Shown here piece after piece: positions 25,805-34,647 of a stretch of 64,000 nt of DNA. Numbering within the stretch: position 1 is the first letter of the stretch; each line of letters opens with the position of its first letter. Under the pieces are notes generated by a model. It saw only the letters and a program-made list of their open reading frames with translations, ran no database searches and was not told the origin of the DNA. Position numbers and translations under genes: made by a program. Origin of the DNA: Sphingobacteriales bacterium (GTDB taxonomy: Bacteria; Bacteroidota; Bacteroidia; Sphingobacteriales; Sphingobacteriaceae); the NCBI GenBank assembly GCA_026390835.1, contig JAPLFD010000020.1, positions 121,544 through 185,543 on the forward strand, read 5' to 3'.

Positions 25805-27547
25805 ATGTACAAAGAATATAAACAACTCAATTTATCGCAAACCGGAAAGGATATTCTGGAGTATTGGAAAAGTCGTCAGATTTTTGAAAAAAGTATTCAA
25901 AACAGACCAGCCTCCAAACCCTATACCTTTTACGAAGGGCCACCTTCGGCTAATGGAATGCCGGGTATACACCACGTTATGTCCCGTTCTATTAAAGATA
26001 TTTTTTGCCGTTATAAAACCTTAAAAGGCTACCAAGTAAAACGCAAAGGCGGCTGGGATACCCATGGCCTACCCATAGAATTGGCCGTAGAAAAAACCTT
26101 AGGCATTACTAAAGACGATATTGGGAAGAAAATTTCAGTAGCCGACTACAATGCTGCTTGCCGCAAAGAAGTGATGAAGTACACCGATGTGTGGAACGAT
26201 TTAACTGAAAAAATGGGCTATTGGGTAGATCTAGACCATCCGTACATCACCTACGAAAACAACTATATCGAATCGCTTTGGTGGATTTTAAAAGAATTTC
26301 ATAAAAAAGATCTGTTGTATAAAGGCTATACCGTACAGCCCTATTCTCCGGCAGCAGGTACCGGTTTAAGTTCGCACGAATTAAACCAGCCGGGCACCTA
26401 TAAAATGCTTAAGGATACTTCTATTGTGGCTCAATTTCGCCCAAAAAGAGAGCAAAATCATCCTTTAATAAATACGTTATTTGCTGATGGGCAAGAGGAT
26501 ACGGTAATTTTAGCATGGACCACCACGCCCTGGACCTTGCCATCTAACTGTGCCCTAGCCGTTGGTGAAAAAATAAACTACGTAAAAGTAAACACCTTTA
26601 ACTCCTACACTTTTGCCCCCGTAAGCGTGGTATTGGCTAAAGATTTGGTGTCAAAATATTTTAAAGCAGAAGCCGAAAATGGTGATTTTGCTGCGGTAAA
26701 AGCCGGCGATAAAGTATTGCCTTGGCGTATTGCTGCTAGCTTTACCGGTAAAGAGTTAGTTGGCATTCGGTACCACCAATTGATGCCTTATGTAACAAAT
26801 GCTGAACTAGAAGAAAAAGCATTCCGTGTCATTCCTGCTGATTTTGTAACCACCGAGGATGGTACGGGTATAGTGCATACCGCTTCTGTTTTTGGTGCCG
26901 ATGACTTTAGGGCCTGTAAAGAAAATGATGTGCCCTCGGTGATGGTACTAGACGAAAACGGTACCGAAGCCCCATTAGTGAATAAGCAAGGCAAATTTGT
27001 AGCCCAAGTAAGCGACTTTGCCGGCCAGTTCGTAAAGGAAGAGTTTTATAGCGATGAAATACGCAAAAACGCAGATTTTAGACCGGTAGATGTACAAATT
27101 GCCATCAAGCTAAAAGAAGAAAATAAAGCTTTTAAGGTAGAGAAATACGAACACAGTTACCCACACTGCTGGCGTACCGATAAACCTATTTTATATTACC
27201 CAATGGATAGTTGGTTTATTAAAACCACGGCCGTAAAAGACCGCATGGTAGAACTAAACAAAACCATTAATTGGAAACCTGAAGCTACCGGAACTGGAAG
27301 ATTTGGCAATTGGTTAGAGAATTTGGTAGACTGGAATTTATCGCGTTCACGTTATTGGGGTACGCCGCTGCCTATTTGGCGTAGCGAAGATGGTAGTGAG
27401 GAGCTTTGCATTGGTTCGATAGAAGAACTAAAAGCCAACATGAAGGAAAGTCTGGCATCTGCAGTACCTACTGCTGAGCAAAAAGCCACCATGCAAAGTT
27501 ATTTAAACGCTTTAGAAAATGGTACGGCCGATATGCACCGCCCTTAG
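25805..27547 (+). CDS. ileS: Isoleucyl-tRNA synthetase, N-terminal part ended by an in-frame TAG
   Basis: About 580 residues from the ATG at 25805 (MYKEYKQLNLSQTGKDILEYW); a GTG at 25787 is possible. It carries the class I Rossmann fold with the HIGH-equivalent GIHHV in SANGMPGIHHVMSR, then the CP1 editing domain (AWTTTPWTLPSNCALAV, DGTGIVHTASVFGADDF), then WNLSRSRYWGTPLPIW. The frame stops at TAG (27545-27547) after GTADMHRP, where IleRS proteins read HRPY(V/I)D. The same frame continues at once as VDEVVLV, so one substitution in a Tyr codon explains the break. The protein ends before KMSKS and should be inactive unless the stop is read through or is a sequencing error. Confidence 0.9.
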   Translation: MYKEYKQLNLSQTGKDILEYWKSRQIFEKSIQNRPASKPYTFYEGPPSANGMPGIHHVMSRSIKDIFCRYKTLKGYQVKRKGGWDTHGLPIELAVEKTLGITKDDIGKKISVADYNAACRKEVMKYTDVWNDLTEKMGYWVDLDHPYITYENNYIESLWWILKEFHKKDLLYKGYTVQPYSPAAGTGLSSHELNQPGTYKMLKDTSIVAQFRPKREQNHPLINTLFADGQEDTVILAWTTTPWTLPSNCALAVGEKINYVKVNTFNSYTFAPVSVVLAKDLVSKYFKAEAENGDFAAVKAGDKVLPWRIAASFTGKELVGIRYHQLMPYVTNAELEEKAFRVIPADFVTTEDGTGIVHTASVFGADDFRACKENDVPSVMVLDENGTEAPLVNKQGKFVAQVSDFAGQFVKEEFYSDEIRKNADFRPVDVQIAIKLKEENKAFKVEKYEHSYPHCWRTDKPILYYPMDSWFIKTTAVKDRMVELNKTINWKPEATGTGRFGNWLENLVDWNLSRSRYWGTPLPIWRSEDGSEELCIGSIEELKANMKESLASAVPTAEQKATMQSYLNALENGTADMHRP

Positions 27548-29191
27548 GTAGATGAAGTAGTGTTGGTATCGGCAACAGGTAAAGCACTATTTCGCGAAAC
27601 CGACCTTATTGATGTGTGGTTCGATTCGGGTGCTATGCCTTATGCCCAATGGCATTATCCGTTTGAAAATAAAGAAGAATTTGCAAATGCTTATCCGGCC
27701 GATTTTATTGCCGAAGGCGTAGATCAAACCCGTGGCTGGTTCTTTACCCTGCATGCCATTGCCGTCATGTTGAATGATAGCGTGGCTTTCAAAAATGTAG
27801 TATCAAATGGTTTGGTATTGGATAAAAACGGCAACAAAATGTCTAAACGTTTGGGCAATGCCGCTGATCCCTTTGAAACCATAGAAACCTACAGCGCAGA
27901 TGCTTCCCGCTGGTACATGATTAGCAATGCATCACCTTGGGATAATTTGAAATTTAATTTAGAAGGCTTAGACGAAGTACGTCGGAAGTTCTTTGGTACG
28001 CTATACAATACCTATTCCTTCTTTGCACTATATGCGAATATTGATCGTTTTAGCTACAAAGAGCCGGAAATGGATATTCAGTTGCGCCCGGAAATTGATC
28101 GGTGGATTATTTCCCTTTTAAATTCATTGATTAAAGAAGTTGATGGCTATTACGAAGATTTTGAGCCTACTAAGGCGGCCCGTGCTATTCAAAGCTTTGT
28201 AGACGAGCATTTGAGTAATTGGTATGTACGCTTATGCCGTCGTCGTTTCTGGAAAGGGGAGTATACCGAAGATAAAATTTCGGCCTATCAAACACTTTAC
28301 ACCTGTTTAACTACTATTTCTAAATTAATGTCGCCCATTGCACCATTTTATGCAGATAGGCTATTCTTAGATTTAAATGAAGTAAGTGGTAAAGAAAGCG
28401 TAGAATCGGTGCATTTAGCTGATTTCCCAGCTTATCAACCTAATTTAGTTGATGTGGACTTAGAAGAGCGCATGGCCTTGGCACAACATATCTCTTCTCT
28501 CACTTTGTCTTTGCGAAAAAAGGTAAGCATCAATGTGCGCCAGCCTTTAAGTAAAATATTACTGCCGGTTATCAATAAAGGTTTCCAAAATCAGGTAGAG
28601 CAGGTAAAAGAACTCATCTTATCTGAAACCAATATTAAAGACATTGAGTTTATTAGCGATACGGCAGGTTTTATCAGTAAAAAAGTAAAACCTAACTTCA
28701 AAACCTTGGGCCCAAAAGTAGGGCAAGCAATGAAGGAGGTAGCTGCGGTGCTTACAGCCTTAACGCAAGAAGAAATTGCCCGCTTCGAAAAAGAGGGCAC
28801 ATTCGCAATCCCCAACACCTCTTTTGTGGTTGATTTAAGCGATGTAGAAATGATGGCAGAAGATGTTCCAGGATGGCAAGTAGCCACTTTAGGCGCTCTC
28901 ACGGTAGCCTTAGATATCCATGTTTCTGAAGAATTAAAGCAAGAGGGTATTGCTAGAGAACTGGTTAATAGAATTCAGAACTTACGTAAAGAAAAAGATT
29001 TCTTGGTAACCGATCGTATTCAGGTTCGACTTTCTGACGATCAAACAATTAGCCCTGCAGTGAACAATAATTTAGCCTATATTTGTGCCGAAATTTTGGC
29101 AGACTCCTTGGTGTTGGAAGCCAATTTAAACACCACAGAAACCTTTGAAATAGATGATGTTAAATTATTTGTTTCTATAACTAAAGTATAA
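27548..29191 (+). CDS. ileS: Isoleucyl-tRNA synthetase, C-terminal part (continues after TAG)
   Basis: Same frame as the upstream part. It contains the rest of the catalytic domain (DVWFDSGAMPYAQWHYP, EGVDQTRGWFFTLHA), the KMSKS-type loop in KNGNKMSKRLGNAADP, the anticodon-binding helical domain (RWIISLLNSLIKEVDGYYEDFEPTKAARAIQ, LSNWYVRLCRRRFWKGEYTEDK) and the long C-terminal region. Without the stop the gene would code about 1128 residues, normal for the Bacteroidota type. There are no further frameshifts, so this is not an old pseudogene. The first start after the stop is a GTG at 27560, which has no visible ribosome site. The next gene begins 1 nt later. Confidence 0.88.
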   Translation, partial: VDEVVLVSATGKALFRETDLIDVWFDSGAMPYAQWHYPFENKEEFANAYPADFIAEGVDQTRGWFFTLHAIAVMLNDSVAFKNVVSNGLVLDKNGNKMSKRLGNAADPFETIETYSADASRWYMISNASPWDNLKFNLEGLDEVRRKFFGTLYNTYSFFALYANIDRFSYKEPEMDIQLRPEIDRWIISLLNSLIKEVDGYYEDFEPTKAARAIQSFVDEHLSNWYVRLCRRRFWKGEYTEDKISAYQTLYTCLTTISKLMSPIAPFYADRLFLDLNEVSGKESVESVHLADFPAYQPNLVDVDLEERMALAQHISSLTLSLRKKVSINVRQPLSKILLPVINKGFQNQVEQVKELILSETNIKDIEFISDTAGFISKKVKPNFKTLGPKVGQAMKEVAAVLTALTQEEIARFEKEGTFAIPNTSFVVDLSDVEMMAEDVPGWQVATLGALTVALDIHVSEELKQEGIARELVNRIQNLRKEKDFLVTDRIQVRLSDDQTISPAVNNNLAYICAEILADSLVLEANLNTTETFEIDDVKLFVSITKV

Positions 29192-29192
29192 G

Positions 29193-29576
29193 ATGGATAA
29201 ACACGAAAAGACCCGCTACTCGGATACAGAGTTGCAAGAATTTAAAGAACTTATTTTAGAAAAAATTAGAATTGCCCGAGAAGAATTATCGGCTTTTACC
29301 ACGGCTTTGAGTAACCCCAATGCCAATGGTACCGACGATACTGCCGGCACGTATAAAACGTTAGAAGATGGGTCGGCCACTTTAGAAAAAGAGCAAACCA
29401 ATTTGTTTGCTGCCCGCCAAAAAAAGTTTATTGATAGTTTAGAAGCAGCCTTGGTGCGTATAGAGAATAAAACCTATGGCCTATGCCGCGAAACTGGAAA
29501 ACTTATTCAGAAAGAGCGTTTAATGGCCGTACCACATGCAACTTTAAGTATGGAGGCCAAAATAAAGCAGAACTAA
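29193..29576 (+). CDS. DksA/TraR-family protein with degenerate zinc finger
   Basis: 127 residues. The helical coiled-coil N terminus (LQEFKELILEKIRIAREELSAFTTAL) and the ...DDTAGTYKTLEDGSATLEKEQ... segment with acidic residues are followed by the TraR/DksA finger region YGLCRETGKLIQKERLMAVPHATLS. Only one of the four zinc-binding Cys remains; this loss is usual in the Bacteroidota version. DksA proteins bind the RNA polymerase secondary channel and alter transcription with ppGpp; whether this one does is inferred. It lies between ileS (1 nt) and lspA (start overlaps its stop by one base), forming a tight operon. Confidence 0.87.
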   Translation: MDKHEKTRYSDTELQEFKELILEKIRIAREELSAFTTALSNPNANGTDDTAGTYKTLEDGSATLEKEQTNLFAARQKKFIDSLEAALVRIENKTYGLCRETGKLIQKERLMAVPHATLSMEAKIKQN

Positions 29577-30226
29577 TGAAAGGCTATACAAAACCATTTG
29601 CAATCATTTTATTGGTTCTGTTGGCAGATCAAGTTTTGAAATTTTGGATCAAGCTGAACATGAGTCTTGGTCAAGAATTTCATGTATTGGGGAGATGGTT
29701 TATCATCCATTTTACCGAGAATAACGGTATGGCGTTTGGGGTAGAGTTTGGCGGCGAAGCTGGTAAATTGGCTTTATCGCTCATTCGTATTTTGGCCGTA
29801 AGCGGTATTGGTTATGGCTTGGTGCATTTAATTAAACACAAATACCACCGTGGCTTAATCACCAATGTTTCCTTAATTTTTGCCGGAGCTTTGGGTAATA
29901 TCATCGATTCTACTTTTTATGGTAAACTGTTTAGTGCAAGTGATTATTTTGTAAAGGCGCAACTTTTCCCGGAAGCAGGAGGCTATGCCGGTTTGTTGCA
30001 TGGCAAAGTGGTAGATATGCTCTATTTTCCACTCATAGAAACGCATTATCCTTCTTGGTTCCCCTTTTGGGCCAATCAACCATTTGTGTTTTTTCAACCG
30101 GTGTTTAACCTAGCCGATACGGCTATTAGTGTTGGGGTTATTGGTATTTTATTGTACCAAAAGCGTTATTTTAAAGAAAAACCTTTAGAAGAAAGTCAAC
30201 CACAAAGCGAAATGACTGAAGAATAA
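29576..30226 (+). CDS. lspA: Lipoprotein signal peptidase (signal peptidase II)
   Basis: 216 residues from the ATG at 29576, which overlaps the previous stop (TAATG). Motifs in order: LLADQVLKFWIK in TM1, FTENNGMAFG, GALGNIIDS, GKVVDMLYF and FNLADTAISVG. The Asp residues in the last two are the catalytic dyad of this aspartic peptidase. Four TM segments fit the family. It removes the signal peptide from diacylglyceryl-prolipoproteins in the inner membrane; the many lipoprotein genes here are its clients. The ileS-lspA neighbourhood is conserved widely. The longer open frame starting at 29483 overlaps the dksA-like gene and is not used. Confidence 0.94.
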   Translation: MKGYTKPFAIILLVLLADQVLKFWIKLNMSLGQEFHVLGRWFIIHFTENNGMAFGVEFGGEAGKLALSLIRILAVSGIGYGLVHLIKHKYHRGLITNVSLIFAGALGNIIDSTFYGKLFSASDYFVKAQLFPEAGGYAGLLHGKVVDMLYFPLIETHYPSWFPFWANQPFVFFQPVFNLADTAISVGVIGILLYQKRYFKEKPLEESQPQSEMTEE

Positions 30227-30259
30227 AAAAAGCCCTCCCGATTTCGGGAGGGCTTTTTT
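30226..30259. terminator. Bidirectional hairpin terminator
   Basis: Stem GCCCTCCCGA/TCGGGAGGGC with an A-run before and T-run after, starting at the lspA stop codon and ending 16 bp from the convergent S10 peptidase gene. It can serve both. It has the same core sequence as the terminator at 16188. Confidence 0.9.
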
Positions 30260-30274
30260 GTGAAGTACAAAGTG

Positions 30275-31792
30275 CTATTTACGCTCTTGGTATTTTGCTG
30301 GCGTACCCGACTTCGGAATGGCATTTTTAATAAATATCCGCAAGTTCTCATTAGAAGTAGCTAAATCTTCCTTACGTAGGTACATCATGTGTCCACTGCG
30401 GTAGCCTTCCCAACTCATGCGATCTTTAAATTTACCGCTGGGGTCTATTTGCCATAAATTGTATTTCGCATTAAAATAATCGCAAGCACCATCGTAATAA
30501 CCAGATTGAACTAACACCTTCAAATAGGGGTTTTCGGCCATTGCTTTTCCTAAATTATAGCCCGTATTATCTTGGGTTCTATCCCATGGTCGCACCGGCC
30601 CAAATAAGTAGTAGCTGAGGTCTGTTTTATAATTCAATTCATCTCTTAAATAAATGTTCATGGCGGGCATAAACGAATGTTCCCAAGAGCTTAATTCGGC
30701 ATTGTAATCTGGTTCTTCACCTGCATTTTGGCGATCGATACCCAAGTATCTAGAATCTAAACGACCAATGGTAAAACCACGGTCTCTCAAAAGTTCTTTC
30801 CAGAAAAAGTTGGTAGAAATCTCAAAATTATGGTCTAAAATAGTTTGCTCAGATAAACCGGTATAACGAGCATAGGTAGCTGCAATTGATTTCCGCTTTG
30901 CTGGGTCTAAAGAACCACCTTTGGTTATCGCTGGTAACAATTCATCAATCGTAAATTTCTCTACTTCGGGTAAATAATCCGTTAAATCTTTCTGCTGTAA
31001 ATCAGCAGGCAACGCTTTATGGTACCAAGCGGTAGCAGCAAAATAAGGCACATATAAAGCCGCAGCAACGGGGCCTTCTCTCTTAATTCCTAAATCGGTT
31101 GGAGATACCAATATCACGCCATTTAAATACATCCACTGTGCATCTTGTAGCTCCAAAGCTAAGCCAGATACTCGAGTTGTGCCATAGCTTTCGCCAATAA
31201 GAAATTTGGGCGATGCCCATCGTTTGTATTTGCTTACAAAGCTATTAATCCAAACTGCTAGGTATTTAATGTCGGCGTTTACACCAAAAAATTTTGCAGG
31301 GGCTCCCTCTTTAATCAGGGCACGAGAAAAACCGGTGTTTACCGGATCGATGTACACAATATCGGCTACATCTAAAATAGAATGCGGATTATCGTGCATG
31401 CCGTAGGGTTGCACGGGATAGCCCTCATCATCTACATTGAGAATACGTGGTCCCGTGTAGCCAATTTCCATCCATACAGAGGGCGTTCCTGGGCCTCCGT
31501 TGAACGAAATTACTAAGGGACGGGTTGTTTTGTCTTTTACATCGGTACGTTCGTAATAGGTGTAAAACACTTCAGCTATTGCTTGGCCTTCGGCATCGGT
31601 TACCGGTTCGGTGCCAGCAATGGCTTTATAAGGCACTTGTTGCCCTTTAATGGTTATTGTATTTAAAACAGTAACAGTAGCATCTTTTTTTAAGTTTATT
31701 TTGTTCGATGGAGCAGTTGCTTCTGTTTTTTGTGCATGTGCTACGCCTAGTAGGCCTGCCGAACATAAAAGGGTGAAAATCAATTTTTTCAT
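30275..31792 (-). CDS. S10-family serine carboxypeptidase-like protein
   Basis: 505 residues with a signal peptide (MKKLIFTLLCSAGLLGVAHAQ). The alpha/beta-hydrolase core has NGGPGTPSVWMEIGYTGPR, DPVNTGFSRA, the nucleophile elbow FLIGESYGTTRVSG (Ser in GESYG), the catalytic Asp in VQSGYYDGACDYF and the His in RSGHMMYL. All three catalytic residues are therefore seen. It is probably a periplasmic carboxypeptidase taking part in peptide breakdown. Transcribed alone; it ends opposite lspA with a shared terminator. Confidence 0.92.
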   Translation of the reverse strand: MKKLIFTLLCSAGLLGVAHAQKTEATAPSNKINLKKDATVTVLNTITIKGQQVPYKAIAGTEPVTDAEGQAIAEVFYTYYERTDVKDKTTRPLVISFNGGPGTPSVWMEIGYTGPRILNVDDEGYPVQPYGMHDNPHSILDVADIVYIDPVNTGFSRALIKEGAPAKFFGVNADIKYLAVWINSFVSKYKRWASPKFLIGESYGTTRVSGLALELQDAQWMYLNGVILVSPTDLGIKREGPVAAALYVPYFAATAWYHKALPADLQQKDLTDYLPEVEKFTIDELLPAITKGGSLDPAKRKSIAATYARYTGLSEQTILDHNFEISTNFFWKELLRDRGFTIGRLDSRYLGIDRQNAGEEPDYNAELSSWEHSFMPAMNIYLRDELNYKTDLSYYLFGPVRPWDRTQDNTGYNLGKAMAENPYLKVLVQSGYYDGACDYFNAKYNLWQIDPSGKFKDRMSWEGYRSGHMMYLRKEDLATSNENLRIFIKNAIPKSGTPAKYQERK

Positions 31793-31930
31793 AATAGGGG
31801 TTGAATAGCTTTTGTTTTATAAAAATAACAATCTGATTCGAATTTGCGTTCAAATCTAGAAAACACCTCAAATTTTTTAGCAACAGGCTGCAAATTTTGG
31901 TAAATTGAGAATGAATTTAAACATTAATCC

Positions 31931-32617
31931 ATGAAAAAAATTAGCTTAATCGCTTTGCTAACCTTGTTTGTACTGTATACTCAAGCTCAGCAAGTAGATC
32001 TCCGAAGAAAAATTGAAGTAACTGGTACCGCCGAACTTGAGGTAACGCCCGATATTATTTATATCAGCATTTCGCTGAAGGAATATCTAGATGTAAAGAA
32101 AAAAATAGGCATCGAATCTATAGAGCGGGCGCTTCAAACTGCGGTTTTAAAAGCGGGCATTCCGAAAGAAAACTTCATGGTAAACGATATTGCCTCGTAT
32201 AATTTTACCTGGGATCGTAAAAGCCCAGATTATTTGGCAAGTAAGCAATACCGCATAAAGGTGTCTGATTTAAGCAAATGGAACCAATTGCTTGCCGGTG
32301 TAGATGCCAGGGGTGTTCAATATAGCGCTATTGAGAGCTACGATTATTCGAAACTAGAAGCGGTGAAAAAAGAGCTCAAGATACAAGCCTTAAAAGCCGC
32401 CCGTGAAAAAGCGGTGTATTTAGCCGAAGCCGTGGGTGAAAAAGTGGGCATGGCTTTAGAAATTAACGAACAAAGCAATGAAGGCTATTCGCAACCAATG
32501 TATCGTACACAAATGGCTATGAAAACAGATGCCGCTGGTGGCGAAGCAATGCCCGATATCGACTTTAAAAAAATTAAATTGACCGCCCAAATGCGGGCTG
32601 TATTTGAATTGAAATAG
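31931..32617 (+). CDS. SIMPL-domain (DUF541) periplasmic protein
   Basis: 228 residues with a signal peptide (MKKISLIALLTLFVLYTQAQ). The SIMPL domain is shown by IEVTGTAELEVTPDIIYISISL at the start, the middle VDARGVQYSAIESYDYSKLE and the helix ALKAAREKAVYLAEAVGEKVGMALEI. Proteins of this group are periplasmic or outer-membrane-associated, with no defined activity. It ends 1 nt before the convergent serS gene. Confidence 0.9.
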   Translation: MKKISLIALLTLFVLYTQAQQVDLRRKIEVTGTAELEVTPDIIYISISLKEYLDVKKKIGIESIERALQTAVLKAGIPKENFMVNDIASYNFTWDRKSPDYLASKQYRIKVSDLSKWNQLLAGVDARGVQYSAIESYDYSKLEAVKKELKIQALKAAREKAVYLAEAVGEKVGMALEINEQSNEGYSQPMYRTQMAMKTDAAGGEAMPDIDFKKIKLTAQMRAVFELK

Positions 32618-32618
32618 C

Positions 32619-33890
32619 TTAGATAATCCACTCGAAACCGGTATAGGGAACTAATGCTTTTGGTATGCGTATGCCTTGTTCGGTTTGATTGTTTTCTAGC
32701 AAAGAAGCCACAATACGAGGCAATGCCAAGGCACTTCCGTTGAGTGTATGCGCTAACTGTGTTTTGCCTTCTTTGCCTTTAAAGCGCAATTTTAAGCGGT
32801 TAGCTTGAAATGTTTCGAAGTTAGATACCGAAGAAACTTCCAACCAACGAGCTTGTGCTGCACACCAAACCTCCATATCGTAGGTAAGGGCTGATGCAAA
32901 ACTCATATCGCCACCACATAAACGCAATACTCGGTAAGGCAATTCTAATTTTTGCAATAAGCTTTGTACGTAGCTGCTCATTTCTTCTAAAATAGCATAC
33001 GATTCATCGGGGTTTGCTATTTGTACAATTTCTACTTTATCAAATTGGTGTAAGCGGTTTAAGCCGCGAACATGTGCGCCATAAGAACCCGCTTCTCTAC
33101 GGAAACAAGGCGTATACCCACAATTTTTAACGGGCAATTCTTCCTCTTTTAAAATAACATCGCGGTATAAATTGGTAATAGGCACCTCAGCCGTTGGAAT
33201 GAGGTATAAATTGTCTAGCCCAACGTGGTACATCTGTCCTTCTTTATCGGGTAATTGGCCGGTGCCAAAGCCCGAGGCCTCGTTCACTAAAATAGGCGGT
33301 TGCATTTCTCTGTATCCTGCTTTTTCGGCTTCATCTAAAAAGAAATTGATGAGGGCCCGTTGCAAACGAGCGCCCTTGCCTTTATATACCGGAAAGCCGG
33401 CGCCGGTAATTTTATTACCTAATTCAAAATCGATGATGTCGTATTTTGCCGCTAATTCCCAATGTGGGAGTGCTGTTTCGGGCAACGAAGGTTTGCTACC
33501 CTGTTCTAAAACCGTTTCGTTTTCTTCGGGAGTTTTACCCAAAGGCACCGAGCTGTGTGGCAAGTTTGGGAGTACCAATAATTGGTTTAAAAGCGCTTGT
33601 TCTATAGCCTCTAATTGGTCCGATAAGTTTTTTTGAGTGTCTTTATTTGCTGTACTTTGGGCTTTAAGCGCTTCTGCCTCATCTTTCTTCCCTTGGCGCA
33701 TGAACTCACCAATTTGCTTGGCCGCTGCATTTGCTTCCGCTAAAAGGCTGTCTGCTTGTGTTTGAGTTTGGCGTCTTTGTTCGTCTAATTTTAAAATTTC
33801 TTCTACCAATTCTGGTTGTTTGAAATTTTTAACAGCCAAACCTTCTAAAACTTCCTCTTTATGTTCGCGGATATAATTAACTTGCAGCAT
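32619..33890 (-). CDS. serS: Seryl-tRNA synthetase
   Basis: 423 residues, normal for SerRS. The N-terminal coiled-coil arm (about 27-105, for example LDEQRRQTQTQADSLLAEANAAAKQ) grips the long variable arm of tRNA-Ser. The class II core has motif 2 CFRREAGSYGAHVRGLNRLHQF and motif 3 NGSALALPRIVASLLENNQ. TATCTTTG upstream on the minus strand (near 33918) fits the -7 promoter element. Its substrate tRNA-Ser(GGA) lies at 50841. Confidence 0.96.
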   Translation of the reverse strand: MLQVNYIREHKEEVLEGLAVKNFKQPELVEEILKLDEQRRQTQTQADSLLAEANAAAKQIGEFMRQGKKDEAEALKAQSTANKDTQKNLSDQLEAIEQALLNQLLVLPNLPHSSVPLGKTPEENETVLEQGSKPSLPETALPHWELAAKYDIIDFELGNKITGAGFPVYKGKGARLQRALINFFLDEAEKAGYREMQPPILVNEASGFGTGQLPDKEGQMYHVGLDNLYLIPTAEVPITNLYRDVILKEEELPVKNCGYTPCFRREAGSYGAHVRGLNRLHQFDKVEIVQIANPDESYAILEEMSSYVQSLLQKLELPYRVLRLCGGDMSFASALTYDMEVWCAAQARWLEVSSVSNFETFQANRLKLRFKGKEGKTQLAHTLNGSALALPRIVASLLENNQTEQGIRIPKALVPYTGFEWII

Positions 33891-33962
33891 CTTTTTAAAA
33901 TTTGACCAAAGATAAGAACAATTGGCGTTTTAAAGGCGCATAAACGAGTAAATGTTAAACAA

Positions 33963-34643
33963 ATGAGTGGCACCCTTTATCTCATACCAACCCCCATTGG
34001 TAATTTAGAAGACATGACACTTCGGGCCATTCGCTTGCTGAAAGAAGTAGATCTTATTTTGGCGGAAGATACCCGCACCAGTGCTCCGATGCTGAAACAT
34101 TTCGGTATCGATAAAAAGGTATTTTCGCACCACCAGCATAACGAACACCAATCTACTACCGAAATTGTTAAGTTTTTAAGTCAAGGACAACACATTGCCT
34201 TAATTTCTGATGCTGGTACGCCTGCCATTTCCGATCCGGGCTTTTTGTTGGTTCGCGAAGCTATAAAAAATGATATTCAAGTAATTTGCCTGCCGGGCGC
34301 TACGGCTTTTGTTCCTGCCTTGGTGGCTTCGGGTTTGCCCAACGATCGTTTTTGTTTTGAAGGATTTTTGCCGGTAAAAAAAGGCCGTCAAACTCGTTTA
34401 AAAAGTTTGCTTTCGGAAGAGCGAACTCTGATTTTTTACGAATCGCCGCATCGTTTATTAAAGAGCTTGGCCGAATTTGCCGAGTATTTTGGCGAAGATC
34501 GCCAGGCATCGGTTTCTCGTGAAATTAGTAAGGTATTTGAAGAAACCGTAAGAGGTACTCTCCCCGAAATAAAAACTCATTTTGAAACCCATACACTCAA
34601 AGGAGAGTTTGTAATTTGTGTGGCAGGAAAACCAAGCAAATAA
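33963..34643 (+). CDS. rsmI: 16S rRNA C1402 2'-O-methyltransferase
   Basis: 226 residues. The SAM-binding methylase fold starts GTLYLIPTPIGNLEDMTLRAIRLLK, with AEDTRTSAPMLKHF, HQHNEHQS, LISDAGTPAISDPGFLLVR and LPGATAFVPALVASGLP. All are family signatures. It methylates the ribose of C1402 in the ribosomal P site. The downstream lnt gene starts 4 nt after its stop, so they are probably co-transcribed. Confidence 0.95.
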   Translation: MSGTLYLIPTPIGNLEDMTLRAIRLLKEVDLILAEDTRTSAPMLKHFGIDKKVFSHHQHNEHQSTTEIVKFLSQGQHIALISDAGTPAISDPGFLLVREAIKNDIQVICLPGATAFVPALVASGLPNDRFCFEGFLPVKKGRQTRLKSLLSEERTLIFYESPHRLLKSLAEFAEYFGEDRQASVSREISKVFEETVRGTLPEIKTHFETHTLKGEFVICVAGKPSK

Positions 34644-34647
34644 ACAC

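Noticed and set aside
27545..27547. Genome-wide reassignment of TAG
   Set aside because: TAG ends several intact genes in this window at the expected family length (for example rsmI-neighbour SIMPL gene, tatD, the OmpA gene).
25787..29191. Frameshift between the two halves of ileS
   Set aside because: Both halves are in the same frame; only a single TAG codon separates them.
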